A stretch of DNA of 64,000 nucleotides. Source: Methylocystis sp. H62 (GTDB lineage Bacteria > Pseudomonadota > Alphaproteobacteria > Rhizobiales > Beijerinckiaceae). Shown piece by piece: positions 28,576-38,701 of this stretch; position 1 is the first letter of the stretch, and each line of letters begins with the position of its first letter. The notes beneath the pieces were generated by a model. The model saw only the letters and a program-made list of their open reading frames with translations, searched no databases and had not been told where the DNA came from. A program made the translations under genes and the position numbers. The stretch spans positions 186,001 to 250,000 of the forward strand of contig NZ_JADNQZ010000056.1 of the NCBI RefSeq assembly GCF_015709515.1. The letters are read 5' to 3'.

Positions 28576-30603
28576 TTGTGGAGATTATTATCGAAGCGCG
28601 TTCGTTTTCCGACGCTGGAACAGTCGTCGACTCTCATGCTTTGCTCGCGTGCGCCACAGGGGGGCGCTGAATTGCCGCCGTCAGACGCTGCGAGCGACCC
28701 CATTTCCTTGGAGCCCGCGCGCGACGTTCGGCGCGAGCAAGACGTCTTCCTTGCGCTGTCGCAGGAGCCTTGGCTGCGCTTTTGCGGCTTGAAGGGATTT
28801 CCGCCTGGGAGATTCGTCGAACTTCGCTATACGGCGAGCGTCTATGACGCGCCGGTGCGGCCGATCCTGCGATTTTGGATTGGCGAGGAATTCAAAGAGC
28901 ACATTCTGCCATCGCCCTGCGAAGGCGTTGGGCTTTGGATCGGGCGCGTTCCGCGCGAGACGACCGAGGCCTGGATCAGCCCGACCAATCGCTCCGGGGC
29001 CTTCAGTTTCCGCTTATTGGGCGCGCGGCCGCTGGGCGGCATCGAGGCGCTGCGCCAAGCGTCGGCGGCGCCCAAGCGTCTGTTCTTCGCCCTGTCGGCC
29101 GATATGGTCGGACTGACGCAGGAAGCGGAGCTCAACTGGCGCTGGGCGCTCGGCGCCGCGCCGATGTCGACGTACCCGTCCTGGCGCGCCGCGCGAACGC
29201 GCGAGAGCGACCCCGACTTCGACCGGCCTCGGAGCGAATGGGCAAAGGCGCCGAAAGTGGTCGCGCTGGTCGACGCCCGCGGCGCGTCGCCGCGCGACAT
29301 TGAAACGACGTGGGAAAGCGTCGCGGCGCAAACCTATCCGCACTGCGCCGTCTTCACAAAGACCGACGGGGCGCAGTTCGACGCTCGCGATCTCGTGCTG
29401 CCGCTCGTCGCCGGAGATCGTCTGGCGCCCGACGCCTGCGCCTGCTTTGTCGAACATTTCGCCCGCGATCCGCAGCACGCCATCGCCTATGCGGATGAAA
29501 CCGTCGGCGAAGGCGACGCCTTGCGCCCGATCTACAAACCCGGCTGGAGCCCGGCGCTTCATCGTTTTGCAAATTATGTCGGCCGCGCGGCCTGCGTTCG
29601 CGCAAGCCTTCTCGCCGCGGAGTCCGACTGGATCGAAGCCGGCGCCGACGAACTGATCGACCGGCTGCTGTCACGCGCGGGAAACGACGACGTCGGCGCG
29701 CTGCGCCGGCCATTGTTTCGCCTTGCGCGCGCGGCGAGCGGGCGACGAACGACGATTGACGCTGTGTTCCGCGGCCCGCCGCCTTCGGTGACCGTCGTCA
29801 TTCCGACGCGCGACCGCATCGATCTGCTCGCGCCCTGCCTCGACAGCCTGCTGCGCAAGAGTCTCTATCCACAATTCGACGTCATCGTGGTCGACAATGA
29901 CAGCGTCGAGCCGCGCACACAGGCGTTGCTACAGGCGCTGCAAGCGAAGGATTCGCGGCTCAAGGTCCTGAACAAGTCAGGCGCCTTCAATTTCTCCGCC
30001 CTGTGCAACGCCGGCGCGGGCGCGGGGCGCGGCGACTACCTGATTTTCCTCAACAACGATACCGAAGTGGTGACGCCGGACTGGATCGAACGGCTGCTCT
30101 TTTTTGCGTCGGCGCCGGATGTCGGCGCCGTGGGCGCGAAGCTCCTTTATCCCGGCGGCCGCGTTCAGCACGTCGGCGTCTTGCTCGGCATGGGCGGCGT
30201 CGCAGGCCATTTCGGCGCCGGCGTGACCGAAGACGATCGCGGCTGGATGAGCCGAAATGTCTTGCCGCACGACGTCTCGGCGGTGACCGGCGCCTGCATG
30301 ATGATCGAACGAGACAAATTCGACGCCGTCGGAGGCTTCGACGAGATCAATCTCCCCGTCGAATTGAACGACGTCGACTTATGCCTGCGACTGGCGGCGC
30401 GAGGCTGGCGCACGATCTGCCACACGCAGACGATTCTCATTCATCGTCAGTCGGCGAGCCGCGGCGGCGGCGCGCTGCGTCTGCAACGCGTCTACGAGAC
30501 CGAGCGCCGCGCGTTTTACGAGCGCTGGCGCGCCGTCATTCGCGACGATCCGCATTTCCATCCGGGGCTGTCTCTCTACGCCAATAGCGAAGCTTTACCG
30601 TGA
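28576..30603 (+). CDS. Glycosyltransferase family 2 with N-terminal extra domain
   Basis: Up to 675 residues. The C-terminal GT2 domain (from about residue 400) begins SVTVVIPTRDRIDLLAPCLD, has VIVVDNDSVE, the metal-binding region YLIFLNNDTEVVTPDWIE, LLYPGGRVQHVGV and the acceptor-side GGFDEINLPVELNDVDLCLR. This is the arrangement of rhamnosyl/O-antigen-type GT2 enzymes. The N-terminal 200 residues (LRFWIGEEFKEHILPSP, WISPTNRSGAFSFRLLG) look like a beta-sandwich, function unknown. The start is uncertain: TTG at 28576 or ATG at 28636. It opens the polysaccharide locus. Confidence 0.82.
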   Translation: MWRLLSKRVRFPTLEQSSTLMLCSRAPQGGAELPPSDAASDPISLEPARDVRREQDVFLALSQEPWLRFCGLKGFPPGRFVELRYTASVYDAPVRPILRFWIGEEFKEHILPSPCEGVGLWIGRVPRETTEAWISPTNRSGAFSFRLLGARPLGGIEALRQASAAPKRLFFALSADMVGLTQEAELNWRWALGAAPMSTYPSWRAARTRESDPDFDRPRSEWAKAPKVVALVDARGASPRDIETTWESVAAQTYPHCAVFTKTDGAQFDARDLVLPLVAGDRLAPDACACFVEHFARDPQHAIAYADETVGEGDALRPIYKPGWSPALHRFANYVGRAACVRASLLAAESDWIEAGADELIDRLLSRAGNDDVGALRRPLFRLARAASGRRTTIDAVFRGPPPSVTVVIPTRDRIDLLAPCLDSLLRKSLYPQFDVIVVDNDSVEPRTQALLQALQAKDSRLKVLNKSGAFNFSALCNAGAGAGRGDYLIFLNNDTEVVTPDWIERLLFFASAPDVGAVGAKLLYPGGRVQHVGVLLGMGGVAGHFGAGVTEDDRGWMSRNVLPHDVSAVTGACMMIERDKFDAVGGFDEINLPVELNDVDLCLRLAARGWRTICHTQTILIHRQSASRGGGALRLQRVYETERRAFYERWRAVIRDDPHFHPGLSLYANSEALP

Positions 30604-30774
30604 TGTTGCTCGCTTGCGCCGGGGCCCCGACCCGCTTAATTTGCGGCGCGGGAAAACTGTCTGCTCCGCCCGAATGATAGGGCCGCCAGGGACCGACGCC
30701 GCGTCAACGCGCTCAGGCGATTCAGCCTCAGTTAACATGCGTAGCGCATGAACAGGTCAGCGACTTGAGGGTAG

Positions 30775-32079
30775 ATGAGCACGCCTAGGGCTCCAAGACC
30801 GCCTAAACTGTCTGAAGTCATCGCCACCGCTCAGAACGTGGCGCGTTTCTCGTCGACCAAGGCGGTGGAGATTCTCGCGCCGCTGACGACGAAGGACGCC
30901 GCGAACCGCCTGCCGACGCTGATTCGCGAAAGCTTCGAGGGCATGGCGGAGAAACTGGCGACCGCCAGGGCGGACGCGGGCGGCGGGCTGCTCGGACGCA
31001 GCTTTATCTTCGCCGTCGTTCTGCCGACATTCCTGTTCTGGCTTTACGCCTGCTTCTGGCAGTCGGAGCGCTACGTCGCTGAGACGCGGCTGACCGTGCG
31101 CGCTCAACATGAAAAAAAATCGGGGACCGACGCGGCGTCGATGATCACCAAGCTGACGGGCGGGGGCGCCAATCCGTCCTCGCAGGACGCCTTCATGGTG
31201 CTCAATTACGTAAAAAGCCGCGCCATCGTCGCCGACCTCGGCGGCCGCGACTACATGGAGAAAAAGTTTGCGCGCTCCGGCATCGACTATTTTTCGCGGC
31301 TCGGCAGAAACGCCAACGCGGAAGAAATCTGGAAATATTGGCTGAGTCATATTTCGGCCAGCGTCGACACCCTTTCCGGCATTTTGACCGTGCGCACCGA
31401 CGCATTCCAGCCCAAGGACGCGCTCGACGTCGCGCGCGATATCGTCAGGCTCAGCGAGGATCTCGTCAACAAGATCACCGTGCGCAATCGCACCGACGCC
31501 TTGAGTCGCGCCGAGCTCGAAGTGACGCTGTCGCGCCAGATGCTCGCCGACGCGCGCGAGAAGACGCTTCAGTTCCGCAACAAGAACGTCATCATCGACC
31601 CGAGTTCGCGCGCTACAAGCATTGGCGAACTGTTGGGCAAGCTCATGATGGAGCGCATGGACATCGTCAACGCGCTTTCGACATTTTCTTCGTCGCTCTC
31701 CAGCGATGCGCCCAGCCAACGGCTGCAACGCACGCGTCTTGCCGCGATCGACCAGCAGATCGCGGACCTCAAGAAGAAGCTTACGGACCCGCAGGGCGCC
31801 GACGCCGTTTCCTCGCAGATCGCGTCCTATGAACGCCTGAAGCTCGACGAGCAATTCGCTGAAAGATTCTATTCGATCGCGCAGACCTCCTACCATCACG
31901 CGCGGCAGGAACTTGCAAAACAGCAGCTCTATCTCCTGACGATCGTTGAGCCGACGTTGCCGGAATCTGCGAGTTACCCGAAAGCCACGGCGAACACCAT
32001 CCTGCTGTTTTGCGCGCTGCTCGTCGCCTGGGCGGCGATTTCGCTGATCGTCGCGAGCATCGACGATCACATGGTTTGA
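30775..32079 (+). CDS. KpsE-like capsule export inner-membrane protein, paralogue 1
   Basis: A 434-residue polysaccharide co-polymerase/export protein of the KpsE/BexC/WcbD type. It has an N-terminal membrane helix (FIFAVVLPTFLFWLYACFW), a large periplasmic coiled-coil region (IDYFSRLGRNANAEEIWKYW, MLADAREKTLQFRNKNV, QQIADLKKKLTDPQ) and a C-terminal helix (TILLFCALLVAWAAISLIVA). Such proteins bridge an ABC exporter to an outer-membrane channel. A homologue is on the other strand at 33210-34511. Its 3' end overlaps the convergent gene by 13 bases. Confidence 0.85.
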   Translation: MSTPRAPRPPKLSEVIATAQNVARFSSTKAVEILAPLTTKDAANRLPTLIRESFEGMAEKLATARADAGGGLLGRSFIFAVVLPTFLFWLYACFWQSERYVAETRLTVRAQHEKKSGTDAASMITKLTGGGANPSSQDAFMVLNYVKSRAIVADLGGRDYMEKKFARSGIDYFSRLGRNANAEEIWKYWLSHISASVDTLSGILTVRTDAFQPKDALDVARDIVRLSEDLVNKITVRNRTDALSRAELEVTLSRQMLADAREKTLQFRNKNVIIDPSSRATSIGELLGKLMMERMDIVNALSTFSSSLSSDAPSQRLQRTRLAAIDQQIADLKKKLTDPQGADAVSSQIASYERLKLDEQFAERFYSIAQTSYHHARQELAKQQLYLLTIVEPTLPESASYPKATANTILLFCALLVAWAAISLIVASIDDHMV

Positions 32080-33146
32080 GTGTCCCGCGCGACGACGTCG
32101 GCGTCATCGGAGAGCGCGGAGACAACCGATTCCTCAGCGAAGGAATAGAGCGCCAAATCGGCTTCAAGAAGGTCCGCGACGAGGCTGATGCGCGACAGCC
32201 GATCGGCCAGCGCGCTGATCGAAGGGTGCACCACCGGCTCATAATCGCCGGTGAGATCGTGACCGAGAATGCCGGCCAGCAGCGCGCTGAAATCACGAAA
32301 GCGGCTGCGCACGCCCACGAGCTCCATCGACGCCAGGTTCTCAAGCGCCGCCGGGACGTGACGGCGCTCCGGCGTCTCGCCCGGGATGCAGCCGAACATT
32401 CGCGTCATCGGGCTTATGAGCGCCTCACGCTCCTCATCGGAAACATTCCGGAATTTCGCAAGGATGCCTTTCGGATCTTCGAGCGGCAGGTCGCGAACAA
32501 AATCGGTCAACGCCGTCAGCCCGGTGAAGAGCAGCGGCAGCATATGCGTCGAATCCGACTTCTGGATCAGGCTGAGGATCACCAGTCGCTGCGCCAGCTC
32601 CTCGAAGGGGTCGCCCAACAGCGCCGCAGTAGTGAATTTCGCATTGGAAAGAAAATGCGCGTAGCGCGGGAAGCTCGAGCGGCCCGACATAAAGATTGAT
32701 TTGTTGAAACTGTTGTTAATGAGCACGAGCATGGTCTCGAAGGCGTAGCGCTCGGTCGACGGGTAGGTGAGTGTGAACAGATTTCTCGACCGTCCGCCCA
32801 ATTTCTCGATGGGGCGAATCGAACCGTCGAACAGAAAAAATTTGCGCTCGATGTGCCGTCCCTTCTTGAATCGCCGGTAGATCAGAATTCCGGTGTCGGC
32901 TTCGAGCAGTTCGATTTCCTCGACGCCCGGCAGCCCCTGGACCAGCTTGTCGTCGACCAAAAAGCCAACGAGACCGGTGGCGTGAACGCCAAGGTCGCGC
33001 ACGTCCGGACGCTGAACGGTCGCCGAGATTTCAATGTCTTCTTCTCCCGGTCTGCGGACCAGGATCTTCGGCACGGCGGAAGGATTGTCCGGCGCGAGCC
33101 AGCCCCGAATGGCGGCGCCGTCGTCGGCGTCAATATTGAAAAACAC
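32067..33146 (-). CDS. Unknown protein in the polysaccharide locus
   Basis: A 359-residue soluble protein, no signal peptide or membrane helix. The N-terminal 100 residues are beta-rich (AIRGWLAPDNPSAVPKILV, LVGFLVDDKLVQGLPGVEEI), resembling the accessory domain found in front of some glycosyltransferases. The middle has TYPSTERYAFETMLVLINNS and SGRSSFPRYAHFLSNAKF; the C-terminal half is helical. I do not recognise the family. Its place between two KpsE homologues and upstream in the kpsE2-kpsT direction suggests a role in polysaccharide synthesis or its control, which is inference only. Confidence 0.6.
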   Translation of the reverse strand: MFFNIDADDGAAIRGWLAPDNPSAVPKILVRRPGEEDIEISATVQRPDVRDLGVHATGLVGFLVDDKLVQGLPGVEEIELLEADTGILIYRRFKKGRHIERKFFLFDGSIRPIEKLGGRSRNLFTLTYPSTERYAFETMLVLINNSFNKSIFMSGRSSFPRYAHFLSNAKFTTAALLGDPFEELAQRLVILSLIQKSDSTHMLPLLFTGLTALTDFVRDLPLEDPKGILAKFRNVSDEEREALISPMTRMFGCIPGETPERRHVPAALENLASMELVGVRSRFRDFSALLAGILGHDLTGDYEPVVHPSISALADRLSRISLVADLLEADLALYSFAEESVVSALSDDADVVARDTQTM

Positions 33147-33209
33147 GATCGCTCCATCTCAGACGGATAAGCGCCGCCGATCCGCGTTTCGGCCCCGCTG
33201 CCTTGCCCG

Positions 33210-34511
33210 CTATTTGGCCATATGATCGCGGACAAGGAAGGCCACGGCGATGAGCGCGAGCCAGCCGATCGTCGCCGGCGCGACAATAATGCCCCATTCG
33301 ATCCACCGCCGGGGATAGAGAGATTTTTCCGCAAGCGTCGGACGAAGGAAGGAGACGAGATAGGCGCGCTGCGTTTCGAGATCGACTCGGGCGTTTTCAA
33401 ACATCGACGCGGCGAGCCCGTATCTTTGCCGGGCGAGATCAAGCTCGATCTGATGCATGGAAAGCACGCCCGCACGCTGCGCCAGAGAGCCCTCCCCCCT
33501 CTCGCCGCCGCCGGCGATTTGCGTCGAATATTCGTCAATCTGGCTCTTGAGGCTCTGAACCCGCGCGGTGAGCAGGCGCGCTTGAGGCGAGTCCGACGTG
33601 GCAGAGTCGCTGTGCAGCGCGAGATCTTCCTGCGTCGCCGCGAGCTCAAGCCGAAGCGTGGTGATGAGCTTGTTGATCGCCTCCGCCGCAGCCGGCGCGT
33701 CGAGCACGCCCTCGGTATCGCGCGCGTCGCGCATGGAGCCAGTCGCATTCTTCAACTGTTCTTCGGCGCGCGTCAGTTCCGTGCGCGCCTGCGCCAGCGC
33801 ATCGCGCCTGGAGCGCGTTGACAGTTCGTTAACCACCCGTTCCGAAAGGTCGGTGACGTTCTGTGCGATGGCGAGCGAATCGCTTGGCGTGAAGGCGCGC
33901 ACATTGATGGAAATGATGCCGGACATCATGTCGAGGCTCGCGTCGATCCGCCGTTTCCAGTATTTTTCCAGTTCCTCAACCGAATCTTCCGGATCGAAAC
34001 TCGAAAAATAGTCGACTCCGGAACGCGCGAACATGGCGCGCAAGCCGACCTTTCGGTCGAGCGCTTCGACTATCGAGCGGCTCCTGATGAAATTGACGAG
34101 AACCTGCGCGTCCTGCATCTGCTGGGAGGCCTGCGAACCCATGGCGCCTCCGCTCAAGAGATCGAGACTCGACGCTTCGCCGGCGCGCAGCGCGAATTTG
34201 GTTTCGGTCACATATTGCTTGCTGGCGATCAGACCCCAATAGATCGAGGCGACGAGGAACGGAGCAATGACGAAGGCGGCGAAGCTGGCGAGGACGCCGA
34301 GGCGGAACGCGCGGTCGCCGCGTCGCGCCTGGAAGCCGCCGCCCCCGGCGATGACGCTCGTCGGCGCGCGGGATTTGTTCGCGGCCCTGCGCAGCGCGCG
34401 CGAGATCGACTTCGCCTTGAAGCTAGCGTCCTGCGGGCTCAGCGGCCCCCGCTCGGGCTCGGCGAGCGCGACCGTGATCTCCGGCTGCTGGGCGTGAACG
34501 GCTTCAGGCAT
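33210..34511 (-). CDS. KpsE-like capsule export inner-membrane protein, paralogue 2
   Basis: A 433-residue homologue of the protein at 30775-32079. It has a longer cytosolic N-terminus, a membrane helix (LGVLASFAAFVIAPFLVASI), the shared core SGVDYFSSFDPEDSVEELEK with ASLDMMSGIISINVRAFTPS, coiled coils, the proline-rich SFLRPTLAEKSLYPRR and a final helix (APATIGWLALIAVAFLV). The ATG at 34511 overlaps the end of the kpsT-like gene by eight bases, so the two are translationally coupled and very likely work together. Confidence 0.87.
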   Translation of the reverse strand: MPEAVHAQQPEITVALAEPERGPLSPQDASFKAKSISRALRRAANKSRAPTSVIAGGGGFQARRGDRAFRLGVLASFAAFVIAPFLVASIYWGLIASKQYVTETKFALRAGEASSLDLLSGGAMGSQASQQMQDAQVLVNFIRSRSIVEALDRKVGLRAMFARSGVDYFSSFDPEDSVEELEKYWKRRIDASLDMMSGIISINVRAFTPSDSLAIAQNVTDLSERVVNELSTRSRRDALAQARTELTRAEEQLKNATGSMRDARDTEGVLDAPAAAEAINKLITTLRLELAATQEDLALHSDSATSDSPQARLLTARVQSLKSQIDEYSTQIAGGGERGEGSLAQRAGVLSMHQIELDLARQRYGLAASMFENARVDLETQRAYLVSFLRPTLAEKSLYPRRWIEWGIIVAPATIGWLALIAVAFLVRDHMAK

Positions 34512-35157
34512 TGAGCTTCTTATAAAGTTCGATCGCGTCGTCGACACTGTTGAAGACGTGCATTCGCCCGCCCGCCAGCACCATGCCGCGATCGCAATAT
34601 TGCTGAATGGTCGTCATGGCGTGCGACACCATGATAACGTCCGCCGTCCGCCGGCGCTTGGAGAACTCCTCTTGGCACCGCGCCGCGAAGCGCGCGTCGC
34701 CAACGGCGGTGACCTCGTCGATGAGATAGCAGTCGAATTCGATCGAGAGCGACAGGCCAAAGGCGAGACGCGCCATCATGCCGGACGAATAGGTGCGAAT
34801 CGGAGCGTCGATATAGGCGCCAATCTCGGCGAAGTCCTCGACAAAGTCGATCACCTTGCGCGCGTCCTGTCCGTACACGCGCGCGACGAACTTCACGTTT
34901 TCGCGTCCGCTGAGCATCGGGTGCAGCCCGCCCGAAAACCCCAGCGGCCAGGAGACGCGCGAGGAGCGCACGACCCGGCCGCCATTGGGCAGCTCGGTGC
35001 CTGCGAGGAGGCGCATCAGAGTCGATTTTCCGGCCCCATTGACGCCGAGAATGCCGTAGCTGCGGCCAGCCGCGAAGTCGAGGCTGACATGATCGAGCAC
35101 GACCTTTCTGTGGCCGTGCGAGCGATAATACTTAAAGACATTGTCAAGCTTGATCAT
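34504..35157 (-). CDS. KpsT-like polysaccharide ABC exporter ATPase
   Basis: A 217-residue ATP-binding subunit of a capsule/O-antigen exporter. Walker A is GVNGAGKST, the signature region reads TYSSGMMARLAFGLSLS, Walker B is CYLIDEVTAVGD and the switch His is in MVSHAM. The FSGGLHPMLSGRENVKFVA segment is typical of KpsT/Wzt. It would energise export of a lipid-linked polysaccharide across the inner membrane. The matching permease (KpsM) is not in the window. Confidence 0.92.
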   Translation of the reverse strand: MIKLDNVFKYYRSHGHRKVVLDHVSLDFAAGRSYGILGVNGAGKSTLMRLLAGTELPNGGRVVRSSRVSWPLGFSGGLHPMLSGRENVKFVARVYGQDARKVIDFVEDFAEIGAYIDAPIRTYSSGMMARLAFGLSLSIEFDCYLIDEVTAVGDARFAARCQEEFSKRRRTADVIMVSHAMTTIQQYCDRGMVLAGGRMHVFNSVDDAIELYKKLNA

Positions 35158-35352
35158 GATTCCCGAGCGGCGGGACGGTGGTGTTCCGTCACATTCCCCC
35201 GGCGCAGCCCCTAGCGCGCCGCGGGCCTTGGTTACGCCGAATTTCTGGCTAAGTCATGGCGAGACAACCGTTTTTCATTTAAGCCAGAGACGGTTGAATT
35301 TTCGTAAACTTCCACCGCCCCAATTGCCCAAGCTCGACTGGAAGGCGCCCGC

Positions 35353-37860
35353 ATGACGGACAAGAAATCCGAAACCAGGCTGCAATGGGCGCGCCGCCAT
35401 CTGCGCAACGGCTACATTATCCTGACCACACGCGGCGCCGTGGCGCTTTACGGCGCGGCGATGCGCGAACTGGCGAAACTGATTGATTCGCCGGTCGGCG
35501 TGTTTCTGGCGCCGCGCGATCTTTTGCGGGACGGTCCACGCTTCCTGCGCGAACAGGGGCTGCGCGCCGCCTGCGGCGCCGTATTGCGCCAGATCGCCGC
35601 GCAATATGATCCGCCGCTTGGGCGGCGACGCAATCCGATCAATGACCCGCTGCGTCAGGCGGCGATCAGTTATTACTACACTTACGAGTTGACCAAGCCG
35701 GATGGGGTCGTTCCCTCTCGCCGTCCGGTCAATGAAATGGACTTCGCGCTCGAGACGCCTTTCGCCTATGACGCGAGCCCGAAGCGCGCGCCTTCGATCG
35801 TCGCCATCGTCCACGCCTTCTATCCGGACGTGCTGCCGCTTGTCCTCGAAAAGCTGGATAACGTTCCCGGCGCGCTGGATCTTTGCGTCTCGACGGACAC
35901 CGAGGAAAAGCAAAGGGCGGTCGACGAGGTCTGCGCCGACTGGCGCAAGGGCAAGGTTTTGACGCGTATCTGCCCGAATCGCGGGCGCGACATCGCCGCC
36001 AAATTCTTCGGGTTTCGCGACGTCTACGCCAATTACGAACTGTTCATCCACGTTCACACCAAGCGCTCGCCCCACGGCGGTGAAGCGCTGGCGCGCTGGC
36101 GCGACTATCTCATCGACAATCTTCTCGGGTCAGAGCGCATCGTGCGCTCGATTCTTTCGCTGTTCGACGATCCGCGGCTCGGCGTCGTATTTCCGCAGCA
36201 TCTTTTCGAACTGCGCGGCATTTTGAACTGGGGCTACGACTACGATCTCGCGCGCAATCTGTTGAAGCGGATGAACATCGAGATCGACAAGAACCTCACG
36301 CTCGAATTTCCCTCCGGCTCCATGTTCTGGGGCAGGACCGCTGCGATCCGCCCGCTGCTCGACATCGACATCGGTTTCGCTGACTTCCCGCCAGAGAGCG
36401 GACAGGTCGACGGCACCCTTGCGCACGCCATCGAACGTTCTCTACTGATGATCGCCGAATCGCAGGGTTTCGAATGGCTCAAAGTCGCGCAGCGCGATCT
36501 CTATCCGATGGGCCATACGCTGCTGCCCGTGCATAGCGTCGACGACCTCGCGGCGCATCGGCTTAAGGTCTTCCAACCCGCGCTCGCATGCGTCGACTCC
36601 AATTTTCATCCCTATGCAACCCCGATCGCCGAAACGCGACCTCTGCTTTCCTATCCGTCGCGCAACGATCGGCCGCGCCTGACGTTGTTGACCCCGACGG
36701 TCAATCCGCAGCAGACCTTCGGCGGAATCGCCACCGCGATGAAGCTCTTCTCGGCGTTGCTCGCCGAACTCGGCGATGAGTTCGACGCGCGCATCGTGGT
36801 GACCGACGCAGATATCGAACCCCAAGCCTATGCGACGCTGTCCGGCTATACGCCGGTTCCCTATGCGGCCAGTCTCGATACTGAAAGAGCTGCGCTCGTC
36901 GACGCCAATGAGCGGGAAGGCGGCAGGCTGAACCTGCGCGCCAACGACATTTTTTTCGCGACCGCTTGGTGGACCGCGGAATTCGCGCTCGCCATGGAGC
37001 GCGAGCGGGCCCGCTATTTTGGCGGCGCGCGTCCGTTCATTTACCTCATTCAGGACGACGAGCCGAACTTCTATGGCCGCGGCGCAAAGTCCAGTCTTGC
37101 CGAAGCGACCTATCATCACGGCGATCAGACGATCGCGATCGTCAACTCCGAAGAGCTATTCTCGATCATGACCCAGAAATATCAGTTCCGTGACGCCTAT
37201 TATGTTCCCTACGAGCTCAACGAACGCATCGGCGAGAGGCTGACAAACGTCGCGCGGGAGCCGACGATGCTTGTTTACGGTCGGGAAACCGTCGCGCGCA
37301 ACGCCTTTGAGTTGATTTGCGCAGCGCTCGTCATTTGGCAGCAGCGCGATCCTGTTCGGGCGAGCCGCTGGAACATTGTTTTTCTCGGCGAGGATTTTCC
37401 AGACTCGCTTCTCTATCCGGTGCAGAATGCAACCGTCGGCGGGAAGGCCCGGCTCGATGACTACGCCGAACATCTCAGTCGCGCACTTGTCGGCGTTTCG
37501 CTGATGATCTCTCCCCACCCGAGCTACCCGCCGCTCGAAATGGCGGAAGCCGGGCTCGCGACAATCACCAACGCTTTCGCGGGGAAGGATTTGCGCCGTC
37601 GGTTCGACAACATCGTTTCGCCCGCGCGGCTCGATCCCGCATCGCTTGCGGATCTGATCGAGGACACTGTCGCGAGAATGGAGCCTTTCGTCGGCGCCAT
37701 CGTTCCGCGTCAGCGTCACTCAGCGCCGCCGGCCGATGCGATGCGTCGCTTCGATCCCAAAACCCTCGCCGCTAAACTGCGGCGCGCCGCGGCTTCGCCG
37801 CTCTATGCGACCGGCGAGACCTCCGGCTCCATCTCGGCGAGCACCTGCGAGATATATTGA
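35353..37860 (+). CDS. Rhamnan synthesis protein F / WsaF-like double glycosyltransferase
   Basis: An 835-residue two-part protein. The first half (residues about 140-400) is RgpF-like: [46 protein letters not shown] and [12 protein letters not shown]. The second half is a GT-B-type rhamnosyltransferase of the WsaF kind: [68 protein letters not shown]. Both halves point to rhamnose polymer synthesis, which fits the rfbBCDA genes next to it. The 3' end overlaps the convergent rfbA by 58 bases. Confidence 0.87.
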   Translation: MTDKKSETRLQWARRHLRNGYIILTTRGAVALYGAAMRELAKLIDSPVGVFLAPRDLLRDGPRFLREQGLRAACGAVLRQIAAQYDPPLGRRRNPINDPLRQAAISYYYTYELTKPDGVVPSRRPVNEMDFALETPFAYDASPKRAPSIVAIVHAFYPDVLPLVLEKLDNVPGALDLCVSTDTEEKQRAVDEVCADWRKGKVLTRICPNRGRDIAAKFFGFRDVYANYELFIHVHTKRSPHGGEALARWRDYLIDNLLGSERIVRSILSLFDDPRLGVVFPQHLFELRGILNWGYDYDLARNLLKRMNIEIDKNLTLEFPSGSMFWGRTAAIRPLLDIDIGFADFPPESGQVDGTLAHAIERSLLMIAESQGFEWLKVAQRDLYPMGHTLLPVHSVDDLAAHRLKVFQPALACVDSNFHPYATPIAETRPLLSYPSRNDRPRLTLLTPTVNPQQTFGGIATAMKLFSALLAELGDEFDARIVVTDADIEPQAYATLSGYTPVPYAASLDTERAALVDANEREGGRLNLRANDIFFATAWWTAEFALAMERERARYFGGARPFIYLIQDDEPNFYGRGAKSSLAEATYHHGDQTIAIVNSEELFSIMTQKYQFRDAYYVPYELNERIGERLTNVAREPTMLVYGRETVARNAFELICAALVIWQQRDPVRASRWNIVFLGEDFPDSLLYPVQNATVGGKARLDDYAEHLSRALVGVSLMISPHPSYPPLEMAEAGLATITNAFAGKDLRRRFDNIVSPARLDPASLADLIEDTVARMEPFVGAIVPRQRHSAPPADAMRRFDPKTLAAKLRRAAASPLYATGETSGSISASTCEIY

Positions 37861-38690
37861 CCATAGCCGCTTTTGGAGAGTTTTGACGACGCGGCGCGCA
37901 CCTGAGCGGCGTCGATCCATCCGGCGCGGAAGGCGATTTCTTCGAGACAAGCGACGCGCTGTCCCTGCCGCTGCTCGATGGCGCGCACATATTCGCTGGC
38001 TTCGATCAGCGCCTCGGGCGTGCCGGTGTCGAGCCAGGCGAATCCGCGGCCAAGGCGGGCGACCTGCAGTTCTCCGAGTTCCAGATAGACGCGGTTGAGA
38101 TCGGTGATCTCCAATTCGCCGCGCGGCGAGGGCTTCAATTGCGCCGCGAATTCCGGCGCGCGTTCGTCGTAAAAATAAAGACCGGTCACCGCCCAATTGG
38201 ATCGCGGCCGCGTCGGCTTTTCTTCGATCGTGATCGCGCGCCCGGCCGAATCGAATTCGACGACGCCGTAACGCTCCGGATCGCGCACATGATAGGCGAA
38301 CACCGCGGCCGAGCTGCGGGACGATTCGCTCAACACTTCCGGCAAGCCATGACCGTAGAAGATATTGTCGCCGAGGATGAGCACCGAGGGTTCGCCGTCG
38401 ACGAATGCTGCGCCGATGAGATAGGCCTGCGCCAACCCCTCCGGCCGCGGCTGCACGGCGTAGGACAGCGACAGGCCCCATTGCGCGCCGCTCCCGAGCA
38501 ACCGCTTGAAGGAAAGCAGATCCTCCGGCGTGGTGATGATCAGGATCTCACGCACGCCGGCGAGCATCAGCGTGCTGAGCGGGTAATAGATCATCGGCTT
38601 GTCGTAGACGGGGAGCAATTGCTTCGACGTGACGAGCGTCATCGGATGCAGCCTGGTGCCGCTTCCTCCGGCGAGAATGATGCCGCGCAT
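37803..38690 (-). CDS. rfbA: Glucose-1-phosphate thymidylyltransferase
   Basis: A 295-residue RfbA/RmlA, which makes dTDP-glucose from glucose 1-phosphate and dTTP. It begins [19 protein letters not shown], then [33 protein letters not shown], and ends with the SGYGQYIS helix region. The ATG at 38690 matches the family start. Last gene of rfbBCDA; it overlaps the end of the convergent glycosyltransferase gene. Confidence 0.97.
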   Translation of the reverse strand: MRGIILAGGSGTRLHPMTLVTSKQLLPVYDKPMIYYPLSTLMLAGVREILIITTPEDLLSFKRLLGSGAQWGLSLSYAVQPRPEGLAQAYLIGAAFVDGEPSVLILGDNIFYGHGLPEVLSESSRSSAAVFAYHVRDPERYGVVEFDSAGRAITIEEKPTRPRSNWAVTGLYFYDERAPEFAAQLKPSPRGELEITDLNRVYLELGELQVARLGRGFAWLDTGTPEALIEASEYVRAIEQRQGQRVACLEEIAFRAGWIDAAQVRAASSKLSKSGYGQYISQVLAEMEPEVSPVA

Positions 38691-38701
38691 GAGAATCCTA
38701 T

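Noticed and set aside
30757-32070. 437-codon minus-strand frame opposite the first KpsE-like gene
   Set aside because: Low-complexity Arg-rich product; the plus-strand protein has clear membrane helices and a paralogue.
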